Source: JASLDZ01 sp964242625 (GTDB lineage: Bacteria > Pseudomonadota > Alphaproteobacteria > Caulobacterales > Caulobacteraceae). From it: 64,000 nt of DNA. The translations under genes and the position numbers were made by a program. Of this stretch, positions 12,554 to 20,401 are shown piece by piece (positions within the stretch are counted from its first letter, which is position 1; each line of letters starts with the position of its first letter). Where the stretch lies: contig CAXTAO010000005.1 of NCBI GenBank assembly GCA_964242625.1, positions 62,001-126,000 of the forward strand. Reading direction: 5' to 3'. The notes beneath the pieces were generated by a model. It saw only the letters and a list, made by a program, of their open reading frames with translations. It was not told the origin of the DNA and made no database searches.

Positions 12554-13402
12554 TCAGAATCCGGCGCCCACCCGCGCGAGCCGCTCGGCGGCCTGGCGCA
12601 AGCGACGGTCGATCTCGGCCATGGTGCGGTTGTACGCGCCTTCGTCGTCTCGCCAGACCTGCAGGGTGCGCGCCCACGCCCCCGCGAGCGCCGTCAGCCG
12701 CAGCGCGCCCCGCGTCCCAGCCGTATCCACCCCCGACGCCTCGGCCAAGGCGCGAGCGGTGCGGGGCAGACGGGCGAGGACGATGGCGGGCTCCGCCCGC
12801 CCGATGGCGATCAACACGTCCCGGTGCGACGCCATGACCTCGAGCCGGGCCATGAAGGCCTCGAACAGCCGGTCGTGCGCCTCCGGCTGGCGCTCGCCCT
12901 CCACCGCCGCCAGCGCCTGGCGGTCGAAGCGATCGGACAGCCGCAGCAGCAGCGGCTGCTTGCCCGGCGCCCGGGCGTAAAGGGCGGCGAAGGGCACGCC
13001 GGCCCGTTCCGCCACGTCACGCAGGGTGATCTCGCGCCAGGGCCGGTCGGTGGCGAGAGCAAGGAGACCCTCGACCCCCCGGTCGAGCACGTCGGCCTCC
13101 GGCAGGGCGGACGAGGCGCCCGGGCCGCCGCCGAGGTCGGCTGCGGCGCGGGGGAGCGGCTCCACCTCTTCGCCGGCGTGGGCAACGTCGGCGCCCAATC
13201 CCGCGGACGGCGGCGGGGGCGTCGCCTCCCCTCGCTTCGCCCCGGGCGCGGGAGCCTCGACGTCCAGGGTCTCGGCGGCCGAGGGATGGGCGAGATCGGG
13301 CGCCCCAATCTCTTCGGGGGCGCCGGCGTAGGCGGGAGTGTCGATCCGCTCGCCCCCCGCGGCCGGCGCTTCGGGGTCGATCAGGTCGGAAGGATCGGAC
13401 AT
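12554..13402 (-). CDS. TetR-family transcriptional regulator with long acidic N-terminal extension
   Basis: Residues about 100-160 contain a TetR-type DNA-binding domain: VLDRGVEGLLALATDRPWREITLRDVAERAGVPFAALYARAP, with helix-turn-helix ITLRDVAERAGVPFAALYA. A helical C-terminal domain with alphaproteobacterial TetR character follows (LFEAFMARLEVMASHRDVL). The first ~95 residues are Pro/Glu/Ala-rich and probably disordered, which is unusual because TetR proteins normally begin within a few residues of the HTH. An internal start is possible, but none is clearly marked. The gene lies 39 bases behind hisC; the ligand and target are unknown. Confidence 0.72.
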   Translation of the reverse strand: MSDPSDLIDPEAPAAGGERIDTPAYAGAPEEIGAPDLAHPSAAETLDVEAPAPGAKRGEATPPPPSAGLGADVAHAGEEVEPLPRAAADLGGGPGASSALPEADVLDRGVEGLLALATDRPWREITLRDVAERAGVPFAALYARAPGKQPLLLRLSDRFDRQALAAVEGERQPEAHDRLFEAFMARLEVMASHRDVLIAIGRAEPAIVLARLPRTARALAEASGVDTAGTRGALRLTALAGAWARTLQVWRDDEGAYNRTMAEIDRRLRQAAERLARVGAGF

Positions 13403-13441
13403 GGCGCGGCGTCAACCCGGGGCCGCGCCTCCGGGTTGCGC

Positions 13442-14590
13442 TTAGGCGAGCGCCTCGCCCAGCGCCTGGAGGAAGCGGTCGTTCTCCTCGGGCCGGCCCA
13501 CCGTCACCCGCAGACTGTCGCCCAGGCCGTAGGCCTTCAGCCCCCGCACCAAGACGCCCCGTGCAGCCAGCGCACCCTCCAGCGCCGCGGCGGCGCCCTC
13601 CGCCCCGTCGGGCGCTCGCGCCAGAACGAAGTTCGCCTGGCTGGGATAGGTGATCAGCCCCGCGGCGCGCAGCCCCGCCTCCAGCCGCGGCCGCTCCTCG
13701 CACACAAGCGCGACGGAGCGCTTCATGAAGTCGTCGTCGCTCAGCGCGGCGACGGCGGCGGCCTGGGCGGGGAGGCTCAGGTTGAACGGCGCGCGGATGC
13801 GGTCGCACGCGTCGGCCACCTCGCGCGGGCAGTAGGCCCAGCCGATCCGGAGCGCGGCGAGCCCGTGGATCTTGGAGAAGGTGCGGCTCACCACGACGTT
13901 GGGCGCGGAGCGAGCGAGCTCCACCCCGTCCTCGTAGCCCGCGTCCTCCACGAACTCGGCGTAGGCGCCGTCCAGCACAAGGATCACGTCGGACGGCAGG
14001 GCGGCGTGCAGGCGGCGCACCTCCGCGCCGGACAACCAGGCGCCTGTCGGGTTGCCCGGGTTGTCGAGGAAGACGATGCGGGTGCGCGCGTCGACCTCGT
14101 CCAGTATGGCGTCCACGTCGATGCGGCGCTCGGGCTGGCGGGCGAAGCGCACCTGCGCCTGCGCGGCCCGGATCGCGATGCGGTAGGCCAGGAAGCCGTG
14201 CTCGACCTGCACGGCGTTGTCGCCCGGCTGCAGGTAGGTCTGGCCCAGGAGGGTGAACACCTCGTCGGAGCCGCAGCCGAAGAGCAACCGCTCGGGCTCG
14301 AGCCCGTACCGCTCCGCCAGGGCCTCGCGCAGCTTCTCGGCCCGCCCGTCCGGGTAGAGGTGCAAGTCGTCCACGAGCGCGCGGTAGGCGTCCCGCGCGC
14401 GCTCCGACGAGCCGAGCGCGTTCTCGTTGGAGGAGAGCTTCAGCGGGTGGGCGTAGCCTTCGGCCTTGGACTTGCCGGGCACGTAGGGCGCGATGTCGAG
14501 GATGCCGGGCTTGGGCGTCGGACGGTCGTGCTCGCGCGCCGGGGTTTGGCCCGAAGCGGAAGCGGCCGGCGCGAGCGTGGTGGTCGACAT
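13442..14590 (-). CDS. hisC: Histidinol-phosphate aminotransferase
   Basis: This 382-residue fold-type I PLP enzyme transfers an amino group to imidazole-acetol phosphate in histidine biosynthesis, and in many alphaproteobacteria also serves aromatic amino acids. The N-terminal PGILDIAPYVPGKSK and KLSSNENALG blocks are typical. The PLP lysine is in SRTFSKIHGLAALRIGW, and DNPGNPTG is the substrate/PLP loop. The start is ATG at 14590. It is co-directional with, and 21 bases behind, a decayed chorismate-mutase-like gene, which fits an aromatic amino-acid locus. Confidence 0.94.
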   Translation of the reverse strand: MSTTTLAPAASASGQTPAREHDRPTPKPGILDIAPYVPGKSKAEGYAHPLKLSSNENALGSSERARDAYRALVDDLHLYPDGRAEKLREALAERYGLEPERLLFGCGSDEVFTLLGQTYLQPGDNAVQVEHGFLAYRIAIRAAQAQVRFARQPERRIDVDAILDEVDARTRIVFLDNPGNPTGAWLSGAEVRRLHAALPSDVILVLDGAYAEFVEDAGYEDGVELARSAPNVVVSRTFSKIHGLAALRIGWAYCPREVADACDRIRAPFNLSLPAQAAAVAALSDDDFMKRSVALVCEERPRLEAGLRAAGLITYPSQANFVLARAPDGAEGAAAALEGALAARGVLVRGLKAYGLGDSLRVTVGRPEENDRFLQALGEALA

Positions 14591-14611
14591 GGCGGCGGCG
14601 TCCGGCTGAGG

Positions 14612-15379
14612 TCAGGCGAAGGGCGGGCGCGGCGCGGCGCCCACCACGCCTGAGAGGCGGCCGGGCGCGCGGGCGAGCCGCGGATCGTCGCGCTGCAGAT
14701 ACCCCGCGAGCGCCGTGAGCTTCAAGCCGCCTGCCTGGGCCATGACCTCGCCCGCCAGCCCCGCCGCGGAGAGCGCCGCGACGAGCGACGCCGGGGGCAG
14801 GGGCGCGTCGGTGACCCAGAAAGTCTCGTCGCCGCCGGTCGGCCCCGGCTCTGCCCGAGCCACGGCCAGCACCGTCCCCTCGCCCGCGCCGGGGCCGAGG
14901 TCGGGCAGGCGCGCCACGACCCGCAGCTCGGGCGAAGCGAGGAGACGCGCCCACCAGGGCGTGGCGGCGGCCGGCGTCGCCGCGTCGAGCACGGCGACCA
15001 CGCCCGGCGCGCGGGCCAAGTCGAGCGCGGCCTCCGGCCGGCTCACGCTCGCCACCGCCGGGCTCGCGCCCCAGCGTGCACGGGCCAGCGCCAGGGGGAG
15101 AAGTCCGTGGGCGGCCAGGCGCAGCGCGCCTTCCCGCGCCAGCCGCGCGCCCTGCAGCTCGCGCCAACCCTGCAGCAGGAGCGTGCGCGGAACGGCGGGA
15201 TCGGCCGACGCCAGGAGGCGCCGCTCCGCCATCGGCTCCGCCGCGGCGTCCCATGCGGCCGGCGGGCCCTCGCGGGCGGCGAGGAGCGCGCCGAGCGCGT
15301 CGACCCAGGCGCGCTCGTCGGGGGTGGACGCGCCCCAGGGCTCACGGTCGACCTCGTCGCCGGGCGCGTCGGCGTCCAC
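14612..15379 (-). CDS. Diverged chorismate-mutase-like protein of the hisC locus
   Basis: This 255-residue protein has no clear catalytic motif. Its layout echoes the alphaproteobacterial chorismate-mutase-type proteins found beside hisC and tyrA. There is an AERRLLASADPAVPRTLLLQGWRELQGA segment (compare the usual ERRL..H...PR..L...WREL) and a middle alpha/beta region. The C-terminal block ETFWVTDAPLPPASLVAALSAAGL ends in a short region around LSGVVGAAP. The N-terminal helix that should carry mutase residues is poorly preserved. It is GTG-initiated 1 nt after the DUF2125 stop. The family call is inferred from pattern and context only. Confidence 0.4.
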   Translation of the reverse strand: MDADAPGDEVDREPWGASTPDERAWVDALGALLAAREGPPAAWDAAAEPMAERRLLASADPAVPRTLLLQGWRELQGARLAREGALRLAAHGLLPLALARARWGASPAVASVSRPEAALDLARAPGVVAVLDAATPAAATPWWARLLASPELRVVARLPDLGPGAGEGTVLAVARAEPGPTGGDETFWVTDAPLPPASLVAALSAAGLAGEVMAQAGGLKLTALAGYLQRDDPRLARAPGRLSGVVGAAPRPPFA

Positions 15380-15380
15380 C

Positions 15381-16421
15381 TCAGCCCACCTTCGGCGAGG
15401 GGCCGACCTTGAGTCCGCCCAACCGCACGACGCCGCTTTCGAAGACGAGCCGGGTCGCCCCCCGGGCGCTCTCGCCGCGCTGGGCGTCCATCGCCTCCCC
15501 GAGCGCCGCGGCGCCGCGCGCGGGGGCGCCGCCCGCGTCCACCGGGCGCTGCACGATGCTGAGCGGCAGGACGCCCTGGAGTCGACCGTCGCCGTCGAGG
15601 ACGAGGACCCCGCCCGGACTGTCCAGTCGGGTGGGGCCGCCCTGCGCCGCGATCGCGCCGATCCTGAGCGCGCCGCCCGCGACCGCCCAGCTCCGCGCGG
15701 CCGCCGCCCGATCAGGGCCGGCGAACGCGGCGGGACGAACGATGCGCGCCGACGCGGCCGCCGCCACCGGCGCTTCCGGGGCGAAGTTCCAGACCAGCGT
15801 GTGCGGGGCGGCGAGCGCGCCGGCCACCTGCCACAGCGCTTCCGCGTCGCCCGAGCCGTCGGGCGCGGGCCGCAGGTACGCCTCCCACCGCCCGATGGCG
15901 CGAAAGGTCGTCGGCCGTGCGCCCTCGAGCGGCTGGAGGCGCAGGCCTTCGCCCACCAGCGCCCAGCGCGGCACGGGCGCGCCCAGGCCCGAGACGCTGG
16001 CGTTAAGGGCGCGTCCCTCGATCCGCACCGCCCCGGACGCGCCGCGATGGAGGATCAGCCCGCCCGGCGCGGCGAACACCCAGTGGCGCGGGTCGAACAG
16101 CACCGCCTGCGCCTCTGCGCCCGTCGCCTCCGCGCCCCATCCGTCGGGAGCGATCGCGACCGCGCGGCCGGCGGTAAGCTTCAGCCGGAAGGGGAAGCCG
16201 CTCCAGCGACGGCCCTCGACCCGAGCCGTCCAGCCCGCGCGGGCCAGCGCCCCCAGCCGCGCCGTCAGCTCGGCGTCGAGCCGGGCGCGGGCGTAGAGCC
16301 AGGCCGCCGCGCTCAGCAGGAGAAAGAGGGCGAGCGCGCCGGCCGGAAGCAGCAGCCACGGCTGGCGCTTGCGCGGCGCGGCGGGGGCGGCCACACCCGC
16401 AGGCGTGGCGGACGGCGACAT
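15381..16421 (-). CDS. DUF2125 domain membrane-anchored protein
   Basis: This 346-residue protein matches DUF2125, a family largely restricted to alphaproteobacteria. One N-terminal transmembrane helix (about residues 20-42) is followed by a large periplasmic beta-rich domain with family-typical RRWSGFPFRLKLTAG near residue 75 and repeated short strands. The domain resembles AsmA/YhdP-like lipid-interacting folds, though the function is unproven. AGGAGA lies upstream of the ATG at 16421. That start codon is interlocked with the start of the divergent ChaC-like gene through CATG at 16419-16422. Confidence 0.8.
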   Translation of the reverse strand: MSPSATPAGVAAPAAPRKRQPWLLLPAGALALFLLLSAAAWLYARARLDAELTARLGALARAGWTARVEGRRWSGFPFRLKLTAGRAVAIAPDGWGAEATGAEAQAVLFDPRHWVFAAPGGLILHRGASGAVRIEGRALNASVSGLGAPVPRWALVGEGLRLQPLEGARPTTFRAIGRWEAYLRPAPDGSGDAEALWQVAGALAAPHTLVWNFAPEAPVAAAASARIVRPAAFAGPDRAAAARSWAVAGGALRIGAIAAQGGPTRLDSPGGVLVLDGDGRLQGVLPLSIVQRPVDAGGAPARGAAALGEAMDAQRGESARGATRLVFESGVVRLGGLKVGPSPKVG

Positions 16422-17031
16422 GGCGGACGGTCTCCTAGCGGACGCGCAACGGTCACCGCCCGAGCGGTGGGTGTTCGGCTACGGGTCGCTGATGTGGCGA
16501 CCGGGTTTCGCCTTCATAGAGCGCCGCGTCGCCGTGCTCCACGGGCGGCGACGCGCATTCTGCATCCATTCGGTGCACCACCGGGGAACGCCCGAGCGGC
16601 CGGGGCTCGTCCTGGGGCTCCTGCCCGGCGGCCGCACGCGCGGCGTGGCGTTCCGCGTCGCGGAGGCCGACTGGCCGGAGACGCACGCCTACCTCAGGGA
16701 GCGCGAACAGCCGACCGAGACCTACCGCGAGGCGGTCCGCCCCGTGCGGCTGCGCGCCGACCCCGGCGCGCCCGAGCGCACGGTGGAGGCCGTGGTGTTC
16801 CTCTCCGACCGTGCGCATCCGCAGTGGGCGGGGGCGCTCAGCCTCGACGAGCAGGCGACGCTTATCGCGGGAGCGCGAGGGCTGTCGGGCCGCAATCTCG
16901 ACTATCTGCGCGACCTCGTCGTCCACCTCCGGGCGGAGGGCGCGGGCGACCGGGGGCTGGAGCGCCTGCTCGCCCGGGTCGAGGCGCTGGAAGCGTCAGC
17001 CGGCGGTGCTGTTGGAGCCGCCGGGGCCTGA
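16420..17031 (+). CDS. ChaC-like gamma-glutamylcyclotransferase
   Basis: This 203-residue protein begins its conserved domain with WVFGYGSLMWRPGF, the YGSLxW signature of the ChaC/GGCT fold. These enzymes release 5-oxoproline from gamma-glutamyl peptides; the ChaC branch degrades glutathione. RERAWxH-type conservation appears as RRRAFCIHSVHHRGTPERPGLVLGL, and EREQPTETYRE follows. The start at 16420 overlaps the divergent DUF2125 start (CATG). The upstream ribosome site is weak. The last 36 bases overlap the oppositely transcribed lipoprotein gene. Confidence 0.88.
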   Translation: MADGLLADAQRSPPERWVFGYGSLMWRPGFAFIERRVAVLHGRRRAFCIHSVHHRGTPERPGLVLGLLPGGRTRGVAFRVAEADWPETHAYLREREQPTETYREAVRPVRLRADPGAPERTVEAVVFLSDRAHPQWAGALSLDEQATLIAGARGLSGRNLDYLRDLVVHLRAEGAGDRGLERLLARVEALEASAGGAVGAAGA

Positions 17032-17229
17032 GGGGCTGACTTCGCCCTGCGGATTGTTCCCGCTGGCGTTGCCCGACTGCTGCGCGCCCCCGCCCGCCGG
17101 CGGGGCGGGCCCCTGCCCCACTCCGCCCAGCGCGTTCTGGGCGGTGTGGTTGTCGTCGCCCCCCCGCCCGCAGGCGGCGAGGAGGAAGAGGGCGATGGCG
17201 AGAGGGAGGGTGGGACGCAACGGCTTCAC
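16996..17229 (-). CDS. Small lipoprotein
   Basis: This 77-residue protein has a signal peptide with lipobox LLAAC (Cys20). The tail is entirely Gly/Asn/Ser/Pro-rich and probably disordered in the periplasm. The GTG start at 17229 overlaps the plsC stop as GTGA, making it the last gene of the ftsE-ftsX-ydcF-plsC chain. Its 3' end overlaps the ChaC-like gene by 36 bases on the opposite strand. The function is unknown. Confidence 0.65.
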   Translation of the reverse strand: MKPLRPTLPLAIALFLLAACGRGGDDNHTAQNALGGVGQGPAPPAGGGAQQSGNASGNNPQGEVSPSGPGGSNSTAG

Positions 17230-17996
17230 TCCGGCGAGAGGTCGGGATCAGGGGCGGGACGGGTGAAGCCGTCGGCGGCCAGGAGACGGTCGGTCCCCGC
17301 CTCCAGCACGTCCTCCAAAACGGCCATGAAGCTCGCGCGCTTAAGTCCCGCCGGCACCGGCGGCAGGAACTCGAAGACCACCGTCCCGGGACGCCGCAGC
17401 CAGCCGTGCGCGGGCCAGTGCAGCCCCGAGTTGGTCGCCAGCGGCACGCACGGGAGGCCGAGCTCGCGGTACAGCCCCGCCACCCCCGGCTTGTAATCGG
17501 GCGCAGCGCCCGGGAGCTGGCGCGTGCCCTCGGGGAAGATGACGAGCTGTCGCCCGTCCGCCAGCCGCTCGCGCGCGGCGTGGACTAGGTTGCGCAGCGC
17601 CGACGATCCGCCCTCGCGGTCGACGGGCAGCATGTCGGACTTGGCCGCGTACCAGCCGTAGAACGGCAGGCGCAGGAGTTCGCGCTTGAGCACGTACGCC
17701 GGGTCGGAGAGCACCAGCAGCGGCGCGATGGTGTCGAGCATCGACTGGTGCTTCGCCGCGATCAGCGCAGGCCCCTGCGGCGGCGCCCCGCGGACCTCGA
17801 TCCGCACTCCGCAGAGAAAACGCAGGGCGCGCAGGCTTACGCGCGCCCAGAGCCGCGTCGCGGCCATCGCCCACTCGCGGGGCGCGAGCAGGAGCGGCAG
17901 GCACACGATCGCCATCACCACCAGGAGGCCGTAGCTGAACAGGACGAAGGTGATCGAGCCCGCCCACGCCGCCGGTGACGACCTGACCCCGCTCAC
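17226..17996 (-). CDS. plsC: 1-acyl-sn-glycerol-3-phosphate acyltransferase
   Basis: This 256-residue membrane acyltransferase makes phosphatidic acid. The catalytic HxxxxD motif is in AAKHQSMLDTI (near residue 78). The second conserved block is PVDREGGSSALRN, and the third is LVIFPEGTRQLPG, which contacts the phosphate. Hydrophobic N-terminal helices span residues 12-55. GTG at 17996 overlaps the YdcF-like stop. It belongs to an envelope/division operon. Confidence 0.93.
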   Translation of the reverse strand: MSGVRSSPAAWAGSITFVLFSYGLLVVMAIVCLPLLLAPREWAMAATRLWARVSLRALRFLCGVRIEVRGAPPQGPALIAAKHQSMLDTIAPLLVLSDPAYVLKRELLRLPFYGWYAAKSDMLPVDREGGSSALRNLVHAARERLADGRQLVIFPEGTRQLPGAAPDYKPGVAGLYRELGLPCVPLATNSGLHWPAHGWLRRPGTVVFEFLPPVPAGLKRASFMAVLEDVLEAGTDRLLAADGFTRPAPDPDLSPE

Positions 17997-18694
17997 GCCG
18001 CCGCCTCCGGGCGCAAGGCTTCAGCCCCGGACCGCGGGGACGCGCCGCCCGTCAACCGCAGCACCTCCGACCGCCCCCGGACGACCAGGTACTTGCAGTA
18101 CTCGACCGCGAGGCGCCTGGCCTCGAGCGAGTTGCGCCACCAGCCGCGCGCATCCACCACGCCCGTCCGGACGGGGTAGGGCCTGAGCTCCACGTCGGGC
18201 AGGGAGGCCCGCAGCTCCAGGAGGGCGCGCGGCATGTGATAGTCGGCGGTGACCACGATCAGCGAGCGGTAGTGGTGGCGGCGCGTCCAGCCGGCGATCT
18301 CGGCCGCGTTGCCCCGCGTGTCCTCCGCCCGGAAGCCCAGGTCGACGCAGCAGTCCCACGACCGGCCCCCGTCGTGCGCGACGTCGCGCACCTCCGCCCG
18401 CCGCGAGTTGGGATTGACGCCGGAGATTAGGAGCCGCTTCGCCCGTCCCTGCTCCAGGAGGCGCGCCGCTTCCGAGAGGCGCAGGGACGAGGCCCCCGTC
18501 AGCGCCACGATCCCGTCGGCGGGCGCCAGCGTCGGCGCTGGCGTCGAGCGCGCCACGCGATCGGCGAACAGCACGAGGCCCAGCGTCCACGCGCCGACGA
18601 CCAGCAGAACGGCTACGAGCCCCCTCATCGGCGCGACGCGCCCTCCACCCCCGCTCCGCGGGCGCTTCTTACGCGGCGTCGTCCTCGCCTTCAC
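17993..18694 (-). CDS. YdcF/ElyC-like DUF218 envelope protein
   Basis: This 233-residue protein has a DUF218 domain: DGIVALTGASSLRLSEAARLLEQGRAKRLLISGVN, then RGNAAEIAGWTRRHHYRSLIVVTADYHMPRALLELR. These are the ExNT-like and DYHMxR blocks of the SanA/ElyC/YdcF group, linked to cell-envelope polysaccharide metabolism. One N-terminal transmembrane helix is preceded by a basic stretch. I use GTG at 18694 because it overlaps the ftsX stop as GTGA, like every other junction in this operon. ATG at 18628 with a GGAGGG 12 nt away is the alternative. Confidence 0.85.
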   Translation of the reverse strand: MKARTTPRKKRPRSGGGGRVAPMRGLVAVLLVVGAWTLGLVLFADRVARSTPAPTLAPADGIVALTGASSLRLSEAARLLEQGRAKRLLISGVNPNSRRAEVRDVAHDGGRSWDCCVDLGFRAEDTRGNAAEIAGWTRRHHYRSLIVVTADYHMPRALLELRASLPDVELRPYPVRTGVVDARGWWRNSLEARRLAVEYCKYLVVRGRSEVLRLTGGASPRSGAEALRPEAAA

Positions 18695-19575
18695 GGCGCC
18701 CCCCGCAGGAGACCGTCGGCCGTGCGGCGGGCCGCGACCGCCGCAGCGAGCGCCACCACCGGCGGGCAAGGTACCACGATCAGGAGGTCGCTCCAGGCCA
18801 GCGGCAAGAGCGGGCTGAAGCCGTCGCCGCCGCCCGCGCCGCGACCCAAGGCCAGGAGCGCCGCCGCCGCCGCCGCGCCGTAGGCTCCGCCGCGGAACGC
18901 CAGCCAGGCGAACCGCCGCTGGAAGAGGCCCGCGACATAGCCCGGCCGCGCGCCGACGAGGTGCAGCACCTCCACCAGCTCGCGCCGCGCCGCCAGGCCC
19001 GCGCGAGTGGCGTAGGCGGCCACCGCCGCCGCCGCCGCCGCAACCAGGAGGGCGGCCGCCACCGCGCCCGCCGCCACCCCGCGAGCCGCACGCTGGATGT
19101 CGCCGCGCCAGCGCCGGCCGTCGTCGACGTCGGCGTCCACGCCCGCCGCCTTGAGCGCGCGCTCGAGCACCGGAGCCGAAGCCGGGGCGCGGCGGTCGAG
19201 GTCGACGGCGACCAGCTGCGGCACGGGCAGGTCGTCGGGCACGCCGCCCTGGCCGAACCACGGTTCGAGCAGCTTCACCGCATCCGCCCGCGGCAAGGCG
19301 CGCGCCTCGACGACGCCCGGAGCCCCGGCCAGCGCCTCCGCCGCGCGGGCGGCGGCCTCCGCGGGCGTCTCGCCCGACCCGGCGCGCACCTGCACGGTCG
19401 CCGCGGCGGCGAGCTCGCCGGTCCACCCCCGGGCCGCGCGGGCGACCGCGAGGCTCGCGCCCCCGCACAGGCACGCCACCGCGCAGAGCACCGCGGTGAC
19501 GAAGACGAGCGCCCGGTCGCCGCCGTCGGCGCTGGGGAGAAGCGGCGCGGGTCGGAGCCCGCCCGGTCGGCTCAC
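18691..19575 (-). CDS. ftsX: Cell division protein FtsX (permease-like)
   Basis: This 294-residue protein fits FtsX, the membrane partner of FtsE that activates peptidoglycan hydrolases at the septum. It has a first hydrophobic helix at about residues 23-46 and a periplasmic loop (about 50-160) with SGETPAEAAARAAEALAGAPGV. Three C-terminal helices follow, with family-typical RRELVEVLHLVGARPGYVAGLFQRRFAWLAFRGG. The sequence is highly alanine-rich. The GTG start overlaps the ftsE stop (GTGA). Confidence 0.9.
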   Translation of the reverse strand: MSRPGGLRPAPLLPSADGGDRALVFVTAVLCAVACLCGGASLAVARAARGWTGELAAAATVQVRAGSGETPAEAAARAAEALAGAPGVVEARALPRADAVKLLEPWFGQGGVPDDLPVPQLVAVDLDRRAPASAPVLERALKAAGVDADVDDGRRWRGDIQRAARGVAAGAVAAALLVAAAAAAVAAYATRAGLAARRELVEVLHLVGARPGYVAGLFQRRFAWLAFRGGAYGAAAAAALLALGRGAGGGDGFSPLLPLAWSDLLIVVPCPPVVALAAAVAARRTADGLLRGAP

Positions 19576-20345
19576 GCCGCCATCCGCGGCGAAACGAGCC
19601 GCCCGTCCCTGAGCTCCAGCACGGGCGCGCCCGATCGCCGCACCAGCTCCTCGTCGTGGCTGGCGATCAGGACGGTCGTGCCCATGCGGTTGAGTTCGAC
19701 GAAGAGCTTGAGGAGGCGCTTGGCGGCCCCGGGGTCGACGGCTGCGGTGGGCTCGTCGGCGACCAGGAGCTCGGGCCGCGCCACCACCGCCCGCGCCACC
19801 GCCAGGCGCTGCTTCTCGCCGCCGGAGAGCGTGGGCGGCAGCGCGTCGGCGCGCGCACCCAGACCCACCCAGTCGAGAAGCTCGCGCACATCGTCGCCAT
19901 ACTGGGCGGGGCGCATCCCCGCCACCCGCAGCGGCAGGGCGGCGTTGTCGAACGCCGACAGGTGGTCCAGCAGGCGGAATTCCTGAAACACCACGCCGAT
20001 ACGCCGACGCAGATGGGGGACGTCGGCGGGCGCCAGAGAACCGACGTCGTGGCCGAAGAGGCCGATCAGGCCCCGCGAGGGGCGATGCGCCAGGGTGACG
20101 AGGCGTAGGAGGCTGGTCTTCCCCGCGCCGGAAGGTCCGGTAAGGAAGTGGAAGGAGCCGGCCGTCAGGGTTAACGAGAGGTCGCGCAGCACCTCGGGCG
20201 CACGCCCGTAGCGCATGCCCACACCTTCGAAGCGCACCACAGGCCCGCCCCCGTGACCCTCCGACTCATGCGACGACGCCGTGATGGAGGATGGACCGCC
20301 TTGCCCTCGAGCCATGCCCGCGCGCCCCGATCCCGCCGCCGCCAT
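19572..20345 (-). CDS. ftsE: Cell division ATP-binding protein FtsE
   Basis: This ABC ATPase pairs with FtsX. Walker A is LTGPSGAGKTSLLRL, the Q-loop is GVVFQEFRLLDHLSAFDN, the signature is LSGGEKQRLAVARAV and Walker B is LLVADEP. The alphaproteobacterial FtsE loop RRIGVVFQEF is intact. The annotated 257-residue form has about 35 residues before the usual VVRFEGVGMRYG start, so the true start may be ATG at 20315 or GTG at 20240. It heads the ftsE-ftsX-ydcF-plsC-lipoprotein operon and diverges from the zinc-ribbon gene. Confidence 0.93.
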   Translation of the reverse strand: MAAAGSGRAGMARGQGGPSSITASSHESEGHGGGPVVRFEGVGMRYGRAPEVLRDLSLTLTAGSFHFLTGPSGAGKTSLLRLVTLAHRPSRGLIGLFGHDVGSLAPADVPHLRRRIGVVFQEFRLLDHLSAFDNAALPLRVAGMRPAQYGDDVRELLDWVGLGARADALPPTLSGGEKQRLAVARAVVARPELLVADEPTAAVDPGAAKRLLKLFVELNRMGTTVLIASHDEELVRRSGAPVLELRDGRLVSPRMAA

Positions 20346-20401
20346 CCAGCGCCTTCGCCACGCCTCGCCGCCCCACGGGAACAGCCCCGGCGCATGACGG
20401 G

